Shown here: one piece after another, positions 34,717-42,607 of the stretch | Layout: each line of letters opens with the position of its first letter | Numbering within the stretch: the first letter of the stretch is position 1 | Assembly (NCBI GenBank): GCA_029202485.1 | Contig: CP119313.1 | Coordinates: 1,240,001 to 1,304,000, forward strand | Direction: 5' to 3' | DNA from: Candidatus Pedobacter colombiensis | GTDB taxonomy: Bacteria; Bacteroidota; Bacteroidia; Sphingobacteriales; Sphingobacteriaceae | DNA: 64,000 nucleotides | Notes under the pieces: model-generated | The model's database searches: none | What the model saw: only the letters and a program-made list of their open reading frames with translations | Told to the model about the DNA's origin: nothing | Program-made: the position numbers and the translations under genes

Positions 34717-36070
34717 ACTTAGGGAATATAACCTTAATAGTAGTGCCATGTCCCTTTTGTGACGTGGCTGTGATGCTGCCTTTGTAAAGGGTGATAATCT
34801 TATGAGCCATATACAATCCCATACCATTACCGGTATGCCCACTTTCAACAGCCGAACTGTAGAAGGGTTTAAAAATTTCCTTAAGTTCTGATTCAGCTAT
34901 TCCTATTCCCTGATCTGTAAAGGATACAGAAATCTCAGTGGATTGTATGTCAAGCAGGCATTGAACAGGCTGGTTATCAGAAAATTTAAAAGCATTAGAC
35001 ACAATGTTGTTTAGTGCAATATGCAATAGAATGGGGTTGGCTTCAACCAACAACTCCGTTTCATTTTCAGGTAGGTTCTTCATTTCAATATGAAGGTTAA
35101 GTGCTGAACGGTCTTTCCATTCTTTTTGCAGTATCCATAGGATTTCGTCAATGCGGACTGGACTAAGTTTTGATGATGCAAAGTCAAGATCAGTTTGAGC
35201 CAGATTTACCAATCCGGTAATGATGCTTTCCATTTTTTCTGCATCTTCCAGTACCGAATTTAATGCTTTTTGGTAATCTTGCTTTTCCCGTTCCTGAGAG
35301 AGTGCCAGTTCTGCAGCAATGGTCATCCGGGTGATGGGTGTTCTCAGTTCGTGAGAGGCGTTGGCTACAAAAGTTCTTTGGAGTACAAAAGCTTGTTCCA
35401 GGTGTTCCATCAGATTGTTGAAGTTTTGGGCCAGCAGGTTAATCTCATCTTTATTTTTACCTTCTTCTACCCTGAAGTGGAGGTTGCTGGACTTAATTTG
35501 CTTGACTTCCTGAATGAAATGATTTAAAGGTTTTAGAATTTTCTTGGCTATCCACCTGCCTGAAAGGAGCAGTCCGATAAAGATGATCACAAAAATGACC
35601 AGCATGATTTTTCGTAATTTATCAAGTCGGTAATCGGTACTTTGATCAACAGCTGAAGCAATGATCACAAAATCGCCCTGATTGTCTTTGTAATAGATAC
35701 CAACTACTTGTCTTTCTCCCTCTTTAAACTTGAGCTTGCCTGCATTTCTTACCTTGTTAATGGTACTATTACTCCAGTATTGCTGATCGTCCCCAATAAA
35801 TGCTGCACTGTTTTTGGAGTTATAGATTCTGATCACTTCTCCATTTAGCTTTTGCAGGTATTGACCTCTCACCTTATTCAGCGAGTCCGTAGAGATTTCA
35901 TCGGCTTCGAGATACAATTTGGCTGTTACCATTGTTCGATCAGTAAGTCGCGCAAAGAAGTCGGCCTCCAGAAATTTACGGAAGGTAAAATAAATGGCAG
36001 ACAATAATATCAGCATGATTAATGTACTGCTCAAGGTAAAATATAAAGCAAGCCTGTCTCTGATCTTCAT
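34712..36070 (-). CDS. Sensor histidine kinase of the metal-efflux locus
   Basis: This 452-aa membrane kinase has two membrane helices (about 9-31 and 152-172) around a periplasmic sensor region of about 120 residues. HAMP, HisKA with the phospho-acceptor H240 in NASHELRTP, and a HATPase_c domain with N, G1 and G2 boxes (NNIVSNAFKFS, DQGIGIAESEL, GNGMGLYMAHKI) follow. It partners the OmpR-type regulator whose stop is 5 bp upstream and probably senses periplasmic metal, as CusS or CzcS do. The specific signal is not readable. Confidence 0.93.
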   Translation of the reverse strand: MKIRDRLALYFTLSSTLIMLILLSAIYFTFRKFLEADFFARLTDRTMVTAKLYLEADEISTDSLNKVRGQYLQKLNGEVIRIYNSKNSAAFIGDDQQYWSNSTINKVRNAGKLKFKEGERQVVGIYYKDNQGDFVIIASAVDQSTDYRLDKLRKIMLVIFVIIFIGLLLSGRWIAKKILKPLNHFIQEVKQIKSSNLHFRVEEGKNKDEINLLAQNFNNLMEHLEQAFVLQRTFVANASHELRTPITRMTIAAELALSQEREKQDYQKALNSVLEDAEKMESIITGLVNLAQTDLDFASSKLSPVRIDEILWILQKEWKDRSALNLHIEMKNLPENETELLVEANPILLHIALNNIVSNAFKFSDNQPVQCLLDIQSTEISVSFTDQGIGIAESELKEIFKPFYSSAVESGHTGNGMGLYMAHKIITLYKGSITATSQKGHGTTIKVIFPKF

Positions 36071-36075
36071 GCTGG

Positions 36076-36756
36076 TTACTTAAGGATGTAGCCCATGTTT
36101 ATTTTAGTATGGATGAGCTTCCTCTCAAAGCCTTTTTCTATTTTATTGCGCAAAAAATTCACATACACATCTATTACATTAGTGCCGGTATCAAAGTTAA
36201 TGTCCCACGCATTTTCGGCAATGTATTGTCTGGAAAGCAGGCGGTTTGGATTGCGCAAGAATAGTTCGAGTAAAGTGAACTCTTTGGCGGTAAGTTCTAT
36301 TGGAATACCGGCCCGTTGTACCTCTTTGCTGTATGTATTTAAGGTAATGTCGTCAAAGCTGAGTGTTTGATCGTCGTCTTTCTCTGATTGGTAGCGATGC
36401 CTCCTTAATAAGGCTTCAATTCGTGCCAGGAGTTCCTTAAAATGAAAAGGCTTCACTAGGTAGTCATCGGCGCCCGACTTTAGGCCAGTTACTTTATCGT
36501 CAATAGATCCCAGTGCGGTAAGCATGAGTATGGGCAGTGCTTTATTGGCTTTTCTCAGTTGTCGACAAAGTTCTATGCCATTAAGACCAGGCATCATAAG
36601 GTCAATAATTACCAAATCGAAATAGGTAGTCTGAAAACTTTCGAGCGCTTGAAGACCATTGCTAATACTGGTTATTTCATAACCATATTCTTGCAGCCCG
36701 GTTTTAATTAATTCGGCTATTTTCAGGTCATCTTCAGCTAATCCAATTTTAAACAT
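36076..36756 (-). CDS. OmpR-family response regulator
   Basis: This 226-aa regulator has a receiver domain (about 2-115) with acidic pocket E8, D9 and D10, the phosphorylation site D52 in DLVIIDLMMPG, and K101-type lysine in DDYLVKPF. The C-terminal winged-helix DNA-binding domain (about 130-226) ends INMGYILK. It is the first gene of the metal-sensing and efflux locus, cotranscribed with the kinase gene. It likely binds the 11-bp-spaced repeats in front of the TolC-type gene. Confidence 0.94.
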   Translation of the reverse strand: MFKIGLAEDDLKIAELIKTGLQEYGYEITSISNGLQALESFQTTYFDLVIIDLMMPGLNGIELCRQLRKANKALPILMLTALGSIDDKVTGLKSGADDYLVKPFHFKELLARIEALLRRHRYQSEKDDDQTLSFDDITLNTYSKEVQRAGIPIELTAKEFTLLELFLRNPNRLLSRQYIAENAWDINFDTGTNVIDVYVNFLRNKIEKGFERKLIHTKINMGYILK

Positions 36757-36816
36757 ACTTGCAAATATAAAAGGGAAATTTACTTAATAACCATGGCTGT
36801 CTGGAATATGGCATAT

Positions 36817-37722
36817 TTAAATATTGACTTTTAGTGTGTTTCTTAAATAATCACGGGTAATCTGACCGCTTTGCAGAGGTGTACGGTCTTTTACAGGAAC
36901 GGCATCTAACTCAACAATTGCATATCCATTGTAGTTGATTGCTTTTAATGCAGTGAATACAGCAGGTAGGTCGACACGGCCCTGACCAAGTTCTACAAAA
37001 ACATAGCCTTTAGCATCTGTGGTATTCTTTACATCCTTAATATGCAGACAATCCAGTCGATCTTTGTATTTCAGGATGGCTGCTGCAGGGTCTCCACCTC
37101 CTTGTTGATAATGGGCTACATCTAGTAAAAGTTTAACATATTTTGGATCCGAATGCTGAAGAATTATAGCTACTTCTTCCGGTGTTTGTCCAAGCTGTCC
37201 CATGTGGTTGTGGTAAGTTGTTTTTATTCCAATAGCGGCAGTTTGTTTTCCAATCTCATTTAACAGATTTGCATATTTTATCAGATCTTCATTGGTTACT
37301 TCGCCTGATTTAGGGCGTGATGAATTGGTAACCTGTATACAGTCACCTCCCAGAATCTTAACAAAACGCGCACTTTCTATATGTTTGGCAATTTCGGCTT
37401 CATCATTACCGGTGTTTATGTTTGCATTACCACTCGAATACATGGCTAATTTTAATTTTGCATCTTTCAATAACCTGATCAATTCGTCGGGTTTCTGTCC
37501 AAATTCAGTAAAGGCATTAGCCCTTAGCTGGATTCCTTTAAAGCCAAGTGAAGATATGTCCTGGATGGATTGTTTAATATTATTGCCCCAGGTGATTGCA
37601 GCGTAGCCATATTGAATTGCAAAAGGGGAGAGTGTTTTTGCAAACAGGTTGGATGATGCCAATAAAGGGGTAGCAGATAGCAGTCCGATTTGAGTTAGGA
37701 AACTACGACGTGATTGTTTCAT
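36817..37722 (-). CDS. Sugar phosphate isomerase/epimerase-like protein (Tat or Sec exported)
   Basis: This 301-aa protein is an AP-endonuclease-2/xylose-isomerase-like TIM barrel. The N terminus carries a twin-arginine motif, SRRSFLTQIG, followed by a hydrophobic stretch and ASSNLFA, so export by Tat is likely. Metal-site residues are suggested by TTYHNHMGQLG near 170, LLLDVAHYQQGG near 200, CLHIKD near 235 and the final VELDAVP. The family includes inosose and sugar-processing epimerases. The substrate is unknown and it stands alone. Confidence 0.85.
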   Translation of the reverse strand: MKQSRRSFLTQIGLLSATPLLASSNLFAKTLSPFAIQYGYAAITWGNNIKQSIQDISSLGFKGIQLRANAFTEFGQKPDELIRLLKDAKLKLAMYSSGNANINTGNDEAEIAKHIESARFVKILGGDCIQVTNSSRPKSGEVTNEDLIKYANLLNEIGKQTAAIGIKTTYHNHMGQLGQTPEEVAIILQHSDPKYVKLLLDVAHYQQGGGDPAAAILKYKDRLDCLHIKDVKNTTDAKGYVFVELGQGRVDLPAVFTALKAINYNGYAIVELDAVPVKDRTPLQSGQITRDYLRNTLKVNI

Positions 37723-37777
37723 GTTGTTCTTTTTTAGTTGGTTGAGGTGTTAATATACGTTGAATTTAACTTTATGC

Positions 37778-37806
37778 AAAAAAAAGAGGTGCCCGAAAGC
37801 ACCTCT
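37778..37806 (-). terminator. Intrinsic terminator after the DGTPDMR-repeat gene
   Basis: Read on the minus strand, AGAGGTGC pairs with GCACCTCT around a six-base loop and is followed by a T run of about eight. It lies 28 bp after the stop of the small secreted protein gene. Confidence 0.85.
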
Positions 37807-37833
37807 CCTGAAATTGAATCTATAACTAAAAAA

Positions 37834-38172
37834 TTATTTGTTTTTTGCTGCTGCTTTATTTGCTTTATAGCGCATATCAGGTGTGCCATCTTTTTTAGTT
37901 GGACCGGCAACTGGTTTTACTACAGCTTTTGCTTTATTTTCTTTAAGACGCATGTCTGGTGTGCCATCTTTTTTTGTAGTTTCTACTTTAGTTTTAGTAG
38001 CGACAGCTGTTGTTGTAACTTTAGCTTCTTTTTTTACCGGTGTAACTGTTTTAACTTCTTTTGTTACCACTTTTTTAGCTGGTGCAGTGTGTGTGGCAGT
38101 AGCTGGTGTTTGGGCAAATGTGGTAGTTAAACCTAATGCCATAATCGCGATTAATCCTAATAATTTTTTCAT
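37834..38172 (-). CDS. Small secreted Lys/Thr-rich protein with two KKDGTPDMR repeats
   Basis: This 112-aa protein has a signal peptide (1-20, ending TTFAQ). The mature part is almost all Lys, Thr, Val and Ala and contains two copies of KKDGTPDMR followed by L/Y-K-x-N-K. It is very basic, has no Cys, and is probably disordered. I do not recognise a function; similar DGTPDMR-type tails occur in short Bacteroidota secreted proteins as I recall them. It is followed by a clean terminator, so it is a single-gene transcript. Confidence 0.7.
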   Translation of the reverse strand: MKKLLGLIAIMALGLTTTFAQTPATATHTAPAKKVVTKEVKTVTPVKKEAKVTTTAVATKTKVETTKKDGTPDMRLKENKAKAVVKPVAGPTKKDGTPDMRYKANKAAAKNK

Positions 38173-38272
38173 GATTTCTTTTTTTTATTCGTTAATTGTA
38201 TTGTAAAGTTTAAATAATTAAATGAAGATTACATGAAGATGAGTAAGGTGCTTATGTTAAAGTAAATATGCT

Positions 38273-38280
38273 TACCTTTG
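38273..38280 (+). promoter_or_regulatory. -7 box of the J-domain/KTSC gene
   Basis: TACCTTTG matches TAnnTTTG and is 10 bp from the ATG at 38291. It implies a very short leader. No clear TTTG lies at 19-21 bp upstream. Confidence 0.45.
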
Positions 38281-38290
38281 CGCAAATTTT

Positions 38291-38737
38291 ATGAAGAAGA
38301 TCACTGATTACAGAAAACTATTGGGTGTACAAAAGGATGCCGAATTAAAAGAATTGAAATCCATTTACAGGAATTTAATGAAAGACTGGCACCCTGATAA
38401 GTTTCAGGACAGCGAAGAAGCTAAACTGGAAGCCGAAACTAAAAGTAAGGAAATCATTGAAGCTTATCATTTCCTGGTAAGTATAGCACCAGAAACGCTT
38501 GCACTTTCTATTGATGAATATACGCAAACTACTGCTACTTGTGGTATTGCCGATTACAATTGGGCAGGTTTAGTACTTACTGTGCACTTTTTGGATGGCA
38601 GTGCTTATGAATATTTTGGTGTGCCTAAAGCTGTTTATGTGAAGTTGGTAAATGCTGACTCACCAGGCAGGTTTGCACGTCGTCATATTTTCGGTTCTTT
38701 CCCTTACAGAAATATAGCCAAATTACAAACAGCTTAA
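38291..38737 (+). CDS. J-domain protein with C-terminal KTSC domain
   Basis: This 148-aa protein combines a DnaJ-type J domain (about 3-65) holding the HPDK tripeptide motif at H34 with a KTSC domain (about 80-145, ADYNWAGLVLTVHFLDGSAYEYFGVP). J domains stimulate Hsp70 ATPases; KTSC is named for a lysyl-tRNA-synthetase-linked short domain. The fusion is found in Bacteroidota as an unnamed co-chaperone. The Hsp70 link is inferred from the family. Confidence 0.85.
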   Translation: MKKITDYRKLLGVQKDAELKELKSIYRNLMKDWHPDKFQDSEEAKLEAETKSKEIIEAYHFLVSIAPETLALSIDEYTQTTATCGIADYNWAGLVLTVHFLDGSAYEYFGVPKAVYVKLVNADSPGRFARRHIFGSFPYRNIAKLQTA

Positions 38738-38785
38738 TAGCTCGTAAAAAAGACCTTACTTATAGGTTAAGGTAAATAATAGTTT

Positions 38786-38793
38786 TAGCTTTG
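38786..38793 (+). promoter_or_regulatory. -7 box of the glycoside hydrolase gene
   Basis: TAGCTTTG matches TAnnTTTG and is 29 bp from the TTG start at 38823. No TTG is visible at the usual distance upstream. Confidence 0.4.
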
Positions 38794-38822
38794 TTATAAC
38801 ATACAATAAAAGCGAAGAACTA

Positions 38823-40364
38823 TTGAAAGTATCATTTAAAAATCTTGAAAAAGGGCTGTTGGCATTATCTTGCTGCAGCCTGTTTTTGTTTTATTCTTGC
38901 GGTACAAGCAAGAGAACTACAGCTCCGGTTTCCGAAATTAAGACCGTTGCTGCTGATAGGCCACAGGTTGCAAAGGAATTCAGGGCGGCATGGGTAGCCT
39001 CTGTAGCTAATATCAATTGGCCCTCTAAACCTGGTTTGAGTACTGCTGAGCAGCAAAAAGAGGCTATCTTTCTGCTTGATTTTTTAAAAAAGAACAATTT
39101 TAATGCGGTGATATTTCAGGTTAGGCCACAAGCCGATGCCTTATATAAAAGTGATCTGGAGCCTTGGTCTGTTTTTCTAAGCGGAAAACAGGGACAGGCA
39201 CCTGGTCCTTATTATGACCCCTTACAGTTTTGGATTGAGGCGGCACATGATCGTGGATTGGAACTCCATGTATGGCTTAATCCTTATCGTGCGCATCATA
39301 CTTCTGGTAAAATGATTGGAGATCAATCGATCGTTAAGAAAAAACCTGATTTGGTAGTGAAGCTGAAGGATGGACAGTATTGGATGGATCCATCAAATAA
39401 GGGTACTCAGGACCATGTATCGGCAGTAGTAAAGGATATTGTAAAACGATATGATATTGATGGGGTTCATTTTGATGATTATTTCTACCCTTATGACTCT
39501 TATAATGGAGGTGCTGATTTTCCGGATGAGGTAAGTTGGGCTGCTTATTTGAAAGGTGGTGGTAAGCTGAGCAGGGGCGACTGGCGCAGACAAGGTGTGA
39601 ATCAGTTTATAGAAAGGGTTTATAAAGAAATTAAAGCTGAAAAGAAATATGTGAAGTTTGGCCTGAGTCCGTTTGGTATTTGGAGACCAGGTTACCCAGC
39701 TTCAATTGAAGGTTTAGATCAATACAATAAATTATATGCTGATGCGAAACTTTGGCTGAACAAGGGCTGGATAGATTATTTTATGCCACAGTTGTACTGG
39801 CCTATTAATAATGCGCCGCAAAGTTTTCCTGTATTGCTGAGCTGGTGGTCATCTGAGAATACTATGAACAGGCACCTGTGGCCTGGAATGAATGTAGGAT
39901 TAGGTGGTGATGATAAGAATGTAGATGAGATTGTGAATCAGATTATGATAACGCGTGGTATGCTTCCCAATAGTCCAGGTGCTGCGCACTGGAGCATTGC
40001 GGGGTTAACCAAACACGAGAAATTGATTAAAGGCATTGTTGAAGGTCCTTATAAAAAACAGGCGCTTGTTCCGTCGAGTCCCTGGTTGGATGATAAGGCA
40101 CCGGTATCACCTGATGTTAGAACTGAATTAAAGCAGGATCAGTGGAAGCTTAGCTGGAATCATATTGAGATTAAAGATGTATTTAGGTGGGTTGTGTATA
40201 CTCAGTATGGCAATAACTGGAGTTATGTGATTCTGAACCGTAATGACCGCTATTTGATTAAACCGGCTTTAGAAGGTAGCGCCAGGTTAAATAAGGTTGC
40301 AGTCACTGCGGTTGATCGTACGGGGAATGAAAGCTTGTTTAGAGAAATTGTGCTGGCAAAATAG
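38823..40364 (+). CDS. DUF187/GHL10-type glycoside hydrolase lipoprotein
   Basis: This 513-aa protein starts at a TTG 29 bp after a -7 box. The N terminus has a lipobox-like LFYSCG (Cys26), pointing to a lipoprotein. Residues 50-400 form the glycosyl-hydrolase-like 10 barrel: EFRAAWVASVANINWPSKPG, VIFQVRPQADALY, LELHVWLNPYRAHH, VHFDDYFYPY and FGLSPFGIWRPG are family hallmarks. A fibronectin-like C-terminal domain (about 425-510) follows. Members are thought to act on polysaccharides or peptidoglycan glycans, as in YngK. The exact substrate is unknown. Confidence 0.9.
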   Translation: MKVSFKNLEKGLLALSCCSLFLFYSCGTSKRTTAPVSEIKTVAADRPQVAKEFRAAWVASVANINWPSKPGLSTAEQQKEAIFLLDFLKKNNFNAVIFQVRPQADALYKSDLEPWSVFLSGKQGQAPGPYYDPLQFWIEAAHDRGLELHVWLNPYRAHHTSGKMIGDQSIVKKKPDLVVKLKDGQYWMDPSNKGTQDHVSAVVKDIVKRYDIDGVHFDDYFYPYDSYNGGADFPDEVSWAAYLKGGGKLSRGDWRRQGVNQFIERVYKEIKAEKKYVKFGLSPFGIWRPGYPASIEGLDQYNKLYADAKLWLNKGWIDYFMPQLYWPINNAPQSFPVLLSWWSSENTMNRHLWPGMNVGLGGDDKNVDEIVNQIMITRGMLPNSPGAAHWSIAGLTKHEKLIKGIVEGPYKKQALVPSSPWLDDKAPVSPDVRTELKQDQWKLSWNHIEIKDVFRWVVYTQYGNNWSYVILNRNDRYLIKPALEGSARLNKVAVTAVDRTGNESLFREIVLAK

Positions 40365-40400
40365 GTGCTCTATATACAAATTGATTTCTCAATGAAACTG

Positions 40401-40442
40401 TCATGAGCAAGTGTTCGCAAATGCGATGAATATTGCTCATGA
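40401..40442. other. Nested inverted repeat between hydrolase and membrane protein genes
   Basis: TCATGAGCAA and TTGCTCATGA form a perfect 10-bp inverted repeat around 22 bp that itself contains TCGCAAATGCGA, a second hairpin. No T run follows. It may be a terminator without a U tract, a regulator site, or an mRNA structure ahead of the gene at 40487. Confidence 0.5.
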
Positions 40443-40486
40443 TAGCTTTAAAACGATACCACAGTAGGTGATTAACCTTTCAAGAT

Positions 40487-41758
40487 ATGAGTAATAATGA
40501 TTTGGGAGTAAATGAACAACAATGGGGATCATTGCAAAAAATAAGCTTTAGGTTTATTTTTCTGTTGATGAGCTTTTTTATAATCTATTATACAATTCTG
40601 TTTTATATCGGCACTTTTCCGTTATTGACAATGCTTTTAAAATACCCTATTGAATCATTACAAGCATTTATTTATTGGGGTTCGAAACAATTTTTAGGTA
40701 TAAATCAGGAGATTTCTTATAGGTCAAACGGGAGTGGGGATAGGCTGTTTGATTATACTTTTTTACTTTTTATACTCTTATTCTCCCTGTTTGGAACATT
40801 GATCTGGACAGTGGTAGATAGGAAAAGGAACCATTACAGGCAATTATATTATTGGTTAACTGTTGCTGTGCGTTTTTATGTTGGGATTATGCTTATAAAT
40901 TATGGGTTGGCGAAAGTATTCAAAACACAGTTTCCCTCGCCAGGGTTATTGCGTTTAACACAAAATTACGGAGACTCTTCTCCGATGGGGCTAGCATGGG
41001 CATTTATAGGTTTTTCTAAAGGTTATAATCTTTTTATAGGCTTTGCGGAATTATTGGCTGGTTTGTTATTTTTTAGGAAAACAATAACCATAGGGGCTTT
41101 ACTGTCTTTAATGACAACTGCAAATATCATGGCCATTAATTATTTTTATGATGTCCCAGTAAAGATCCTCTCTACTTCGCTATTTCTTTTATGTCTTTTT
41201 TTACTTACACCCAATTTTAAGTCCTTATTCCTATTTTTCTTTAAAGGTGAAACTACAAGTTTAAAGGAGGTATCTGGAATACCTAAAAGGAAATGGATGT
41301 ATGGTGTCAAATATGCACTTATTCTTCTGATGCTTTCTATTAGTTATATTCAAGAAATAGGGGTGCAACACATTTATGGCTTTACACTTCCTAAACCACC
41401 TTTATATGGTGCTTATCTGGTGGATAGATTTGAGAAGAACAAAGTGGTGATGTTAGATGGAGTAGGTTGGAGGTTGCTCCTTATAGGGGGTAAATATGAA
41501 TCAGGGATTAGATACATAAATGATGAATTAGAATATGGCCAAATCAATGTAGATACTATAAGTAAAAAAATAGCGATCAAATTTATAAATTCAGATCAAT
41601 CGACTCATAGTTTTAATTATAGCATTCCTGATCCTGATCATTTAATTTTAAAGGGAAAATTGTACAATGATTCAGTAACAGTTGAATTGACCAAAAAAGA
41701 ATTCGAGCTAACTAAAAGAGGATTTAACTGGATCAGTGAATTGCCTTATAATAGGTGA
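40487..41758 (+). CDS. DoxX-like polytopic membrane protein
   Basis: This 423-aa protein has about eight membrane segments, with long hydrophobic runs at 22-48, 90-112, 126-145, 175-200, 205-225 and 260-285. A soluble strand-rich domain of about 120 residues forms the C terminus. The middle part (YVGIMLINYGLAKVFKTQFP) resembles the DoxX or surfeit-like MauE/DoxX fold. Function is unknown. It stands alone with a nested hairpin upstream and converges on the HigBA pair. Confidence 0.65.
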   Translation: MSNNDLGVNEQQWGSLQKISFRFIFLLMSFFIIYYTILFYIGTFPLLTMLLKYPIESLQAFIYWGSKQFLGINQEISYRSNGSGDRLFDYTFLLFILLFSLFGTLIWTVVDRKRNHYRQLYYWLTVAVRFYVGIMLINYGLAKVFKTQFPSPGLLRLTQNYGDSSPMGLAWAFIGFSKGYNLFIGFAELLAGLLFFRKTITIGALLSLMTTANIMAINYFYDVPVKILSTSLFLLCLFLLTPNFKSLFLFFFKGETTSLKEVSGIPKRKWMYGVKYALILLMLSISYIQEIGVQHIYGFTLPKPPLYGAYLVDRFEKNKVVMLDGVGWRLLLIGGKYESGIRYINDELEYGQINVDTISKKIAIKFINSDQSTHSFNYSIPDPDHLILKGKLYNDSVTVELTKKEFELTKRGFNWISELPYNR

Positions 41759-41765
41759 TTTAATT

Positions 41766-42068
41766 CTAAGCAGTTTGCTTTAGTTTATTCCGCTCTATTT
41801 GCAGATCATAATCCATTTGTAATCCTAGCCAGAATTCAGCAGGTATTTCGAGTTCTGCCTCTAGTTTCAATGCGATATATGCCGTGATATTACGTTTACC
41901 TTTTAATATATCACTCAGTTGAGAAGGATACATTCCCGCTTTTATTGCGAAACCTCCTTTTGTGAGTTTTCTGGTCTCGAGTTCGTTGGCGAGTACTTCT
42001 CCTGGGTGAAGTTCAATATTTACATTGATCTGATTCCCGTTTTTGTCTAAAATTTTACCTTGTCCCAT
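41766..42068 (-). CDS. higA: HigA-family antitoxin
   Basis: This 100-aa protein has the HigA layout: an ILKGKRN-type XRE helix-turn-helix at about 30-75 (HPGEVLANELETRKLTKGGF, then the turn LSDILKGKRNI) and the tail PAEFWLGLQMDYDLQIERNK that marks the HigA family. It should bind the HigB-like toxin and repress the operon at a palindrome. It lies 17 bp after the restored end of the toxin gene on the same strand. Confidence 0.9.
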   Translation of the reverse strand: MGQGKILDKNGNQINVNIELHPGEVLANELETRKLTKGGFAIKAGMYPSQLSDILKGKRNITAYIALKLEAELEIPAEFWLGLQMDYDLQIERNKLKQTA

Positions 42069-42085
42069 GATTTTATTGATAATGA

Positions 42086-42372
42086 TTAGTTAATGACTAT
42101 AATTTCAGCTATGCCTGCAGTAGCTTCTTCAATTTGAAATATCAGCCGGTAATGAAATCTACTCTTACTGAGAAATAACCTTTTCTGTTACCTCTTAAAC
42201 CTTCGAAACCTAGACTGTTTAACTTCCATAGGCTCTTGGTCGTTGGCATAAATTCTAGTGTTTTTAGTGTCTTTTTAAATTTGTTTACAACATCAGTATG
42301 GTAACGAGGTTTACCTTTTATATTATCTGTAGCAAGTGCTTTTAGATAAATGTTTTTAAATCTTATAACCAT
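42086..42372 (-). pseudogene. higB: Frameshifted HigB/RelE-type toxin
   Basis: The open frame ends after 76 residues at a TGA (42142-42144), just after the conserved stretch GNRKGYFSVRVDF. In the next frame the sequence continues with HYRLIFQIEEATAGIAEIIV and stops at 42086-42088, the expected C-terminal strands of a RelE/HigB toxin. One lost base in the TTTC run near 42155 explains the break; the restored protein would be 95 aa. The antitoxin gene is intact. A sequencing error or programmed frameshift would be alternatives. Confidence 0.75.
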
Positions 42373-42373
42373 A

Positions 42374-42381
42374 CAAATGTA
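42374..42381 (-). promoter_or_regulatory. -7 box abutting the higB start codon
   Basis: On the minus strand TACATTTG matches TAnnTTTG and is separated from the higB ATG by one base. If used, the transcript would begin within the first codons, so either initiation is leaderless at a later site or the box is not the real promoter. Confidence 0.4.
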
Positions 42382-42387
42382 CTTTTT

Positions 42388-42420
42388 ATTATACGAAATA
42401 TGTAATTTATTTTGTATAAT
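42388..42420. promoter_or_regulatory. Palindromic operator upstream of higBA
   Basis: ATTATACGAAAT (42388-42399) and ATTTTGTATAAT (42409-42420) are inverted repeats matching at 11 of 12 positions with a 9-bp spacer. The site lies just upstream of the higB -7 box, where HigA-type antitoxins bind to repress their operon. The binding is inferred. Confidence 0.6.
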
Positions 42421-42534
42421 TTTTTATGTTTAATTTCTATGAATTGTTATTCTGCAAGTCTATATCGTTTTATAGTGTCATTGGTTGTAAAAACCAATAT
42501 TTATTGGCTGAAAACTATATAAAGTTTGTTTTGG

Positions 42535-42575
42535 CTAATATTTTTAGTTTTACTTTATTTTGCTAAAAATATTAG
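42535..42575. promoter_or_regulatory. Perfect 13-bp inverted repeat upstream of dinB
   Basis: CTAATATTTTTAG (42535-42547) and CTAAAAATATTAG (42563-42575) are exact inverted complements separated by 15 bp, ending 2 bp before a TAnnTTTG box. A second small palindrome (CCAATATTTATTGG, 42494-42507) lies further upstream. The position suggests a repressor operator for the damage-tolerance polymerase operon. No regulator gene is next to it. Confidence 0.6.
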
Positions 42576-42577
42576 TT

Positions 42578-42585
42578 TAACTTTG
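42578..42585 (+). promoter_or_regulatory. -7 box of the dinB operon
   Basis: TAACTTTG matches TAnnTTTG, 22 bp before the ATG at 42608. A TTTG lies 15 bp upstream inside the spacer of the palindrome, shorter than the usual 19-21 bp. Confidence 0.5.
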
Positions 42586-42607
42586 CGCTTACCTAAATTT
42601 GTTTGTT

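Noticed and set aside
34620..34720. ATTAAA array as simple AT-rich noise
   Set aside because: I considered chance, but four hexamers at exactly 11 bp directly upstream of a TAnnTTTG box in a two-component locus are better explained as an operator, so the finding was kept and the noise reading rejected.
37738..38130. Plus-strand Cys/Phe/Ser-rich frame
   Set aside because: It is the antisense of the Lys-rich secreted protein and its terminator; Lys and Thr codons reversed give Phe, Cys and Ser.
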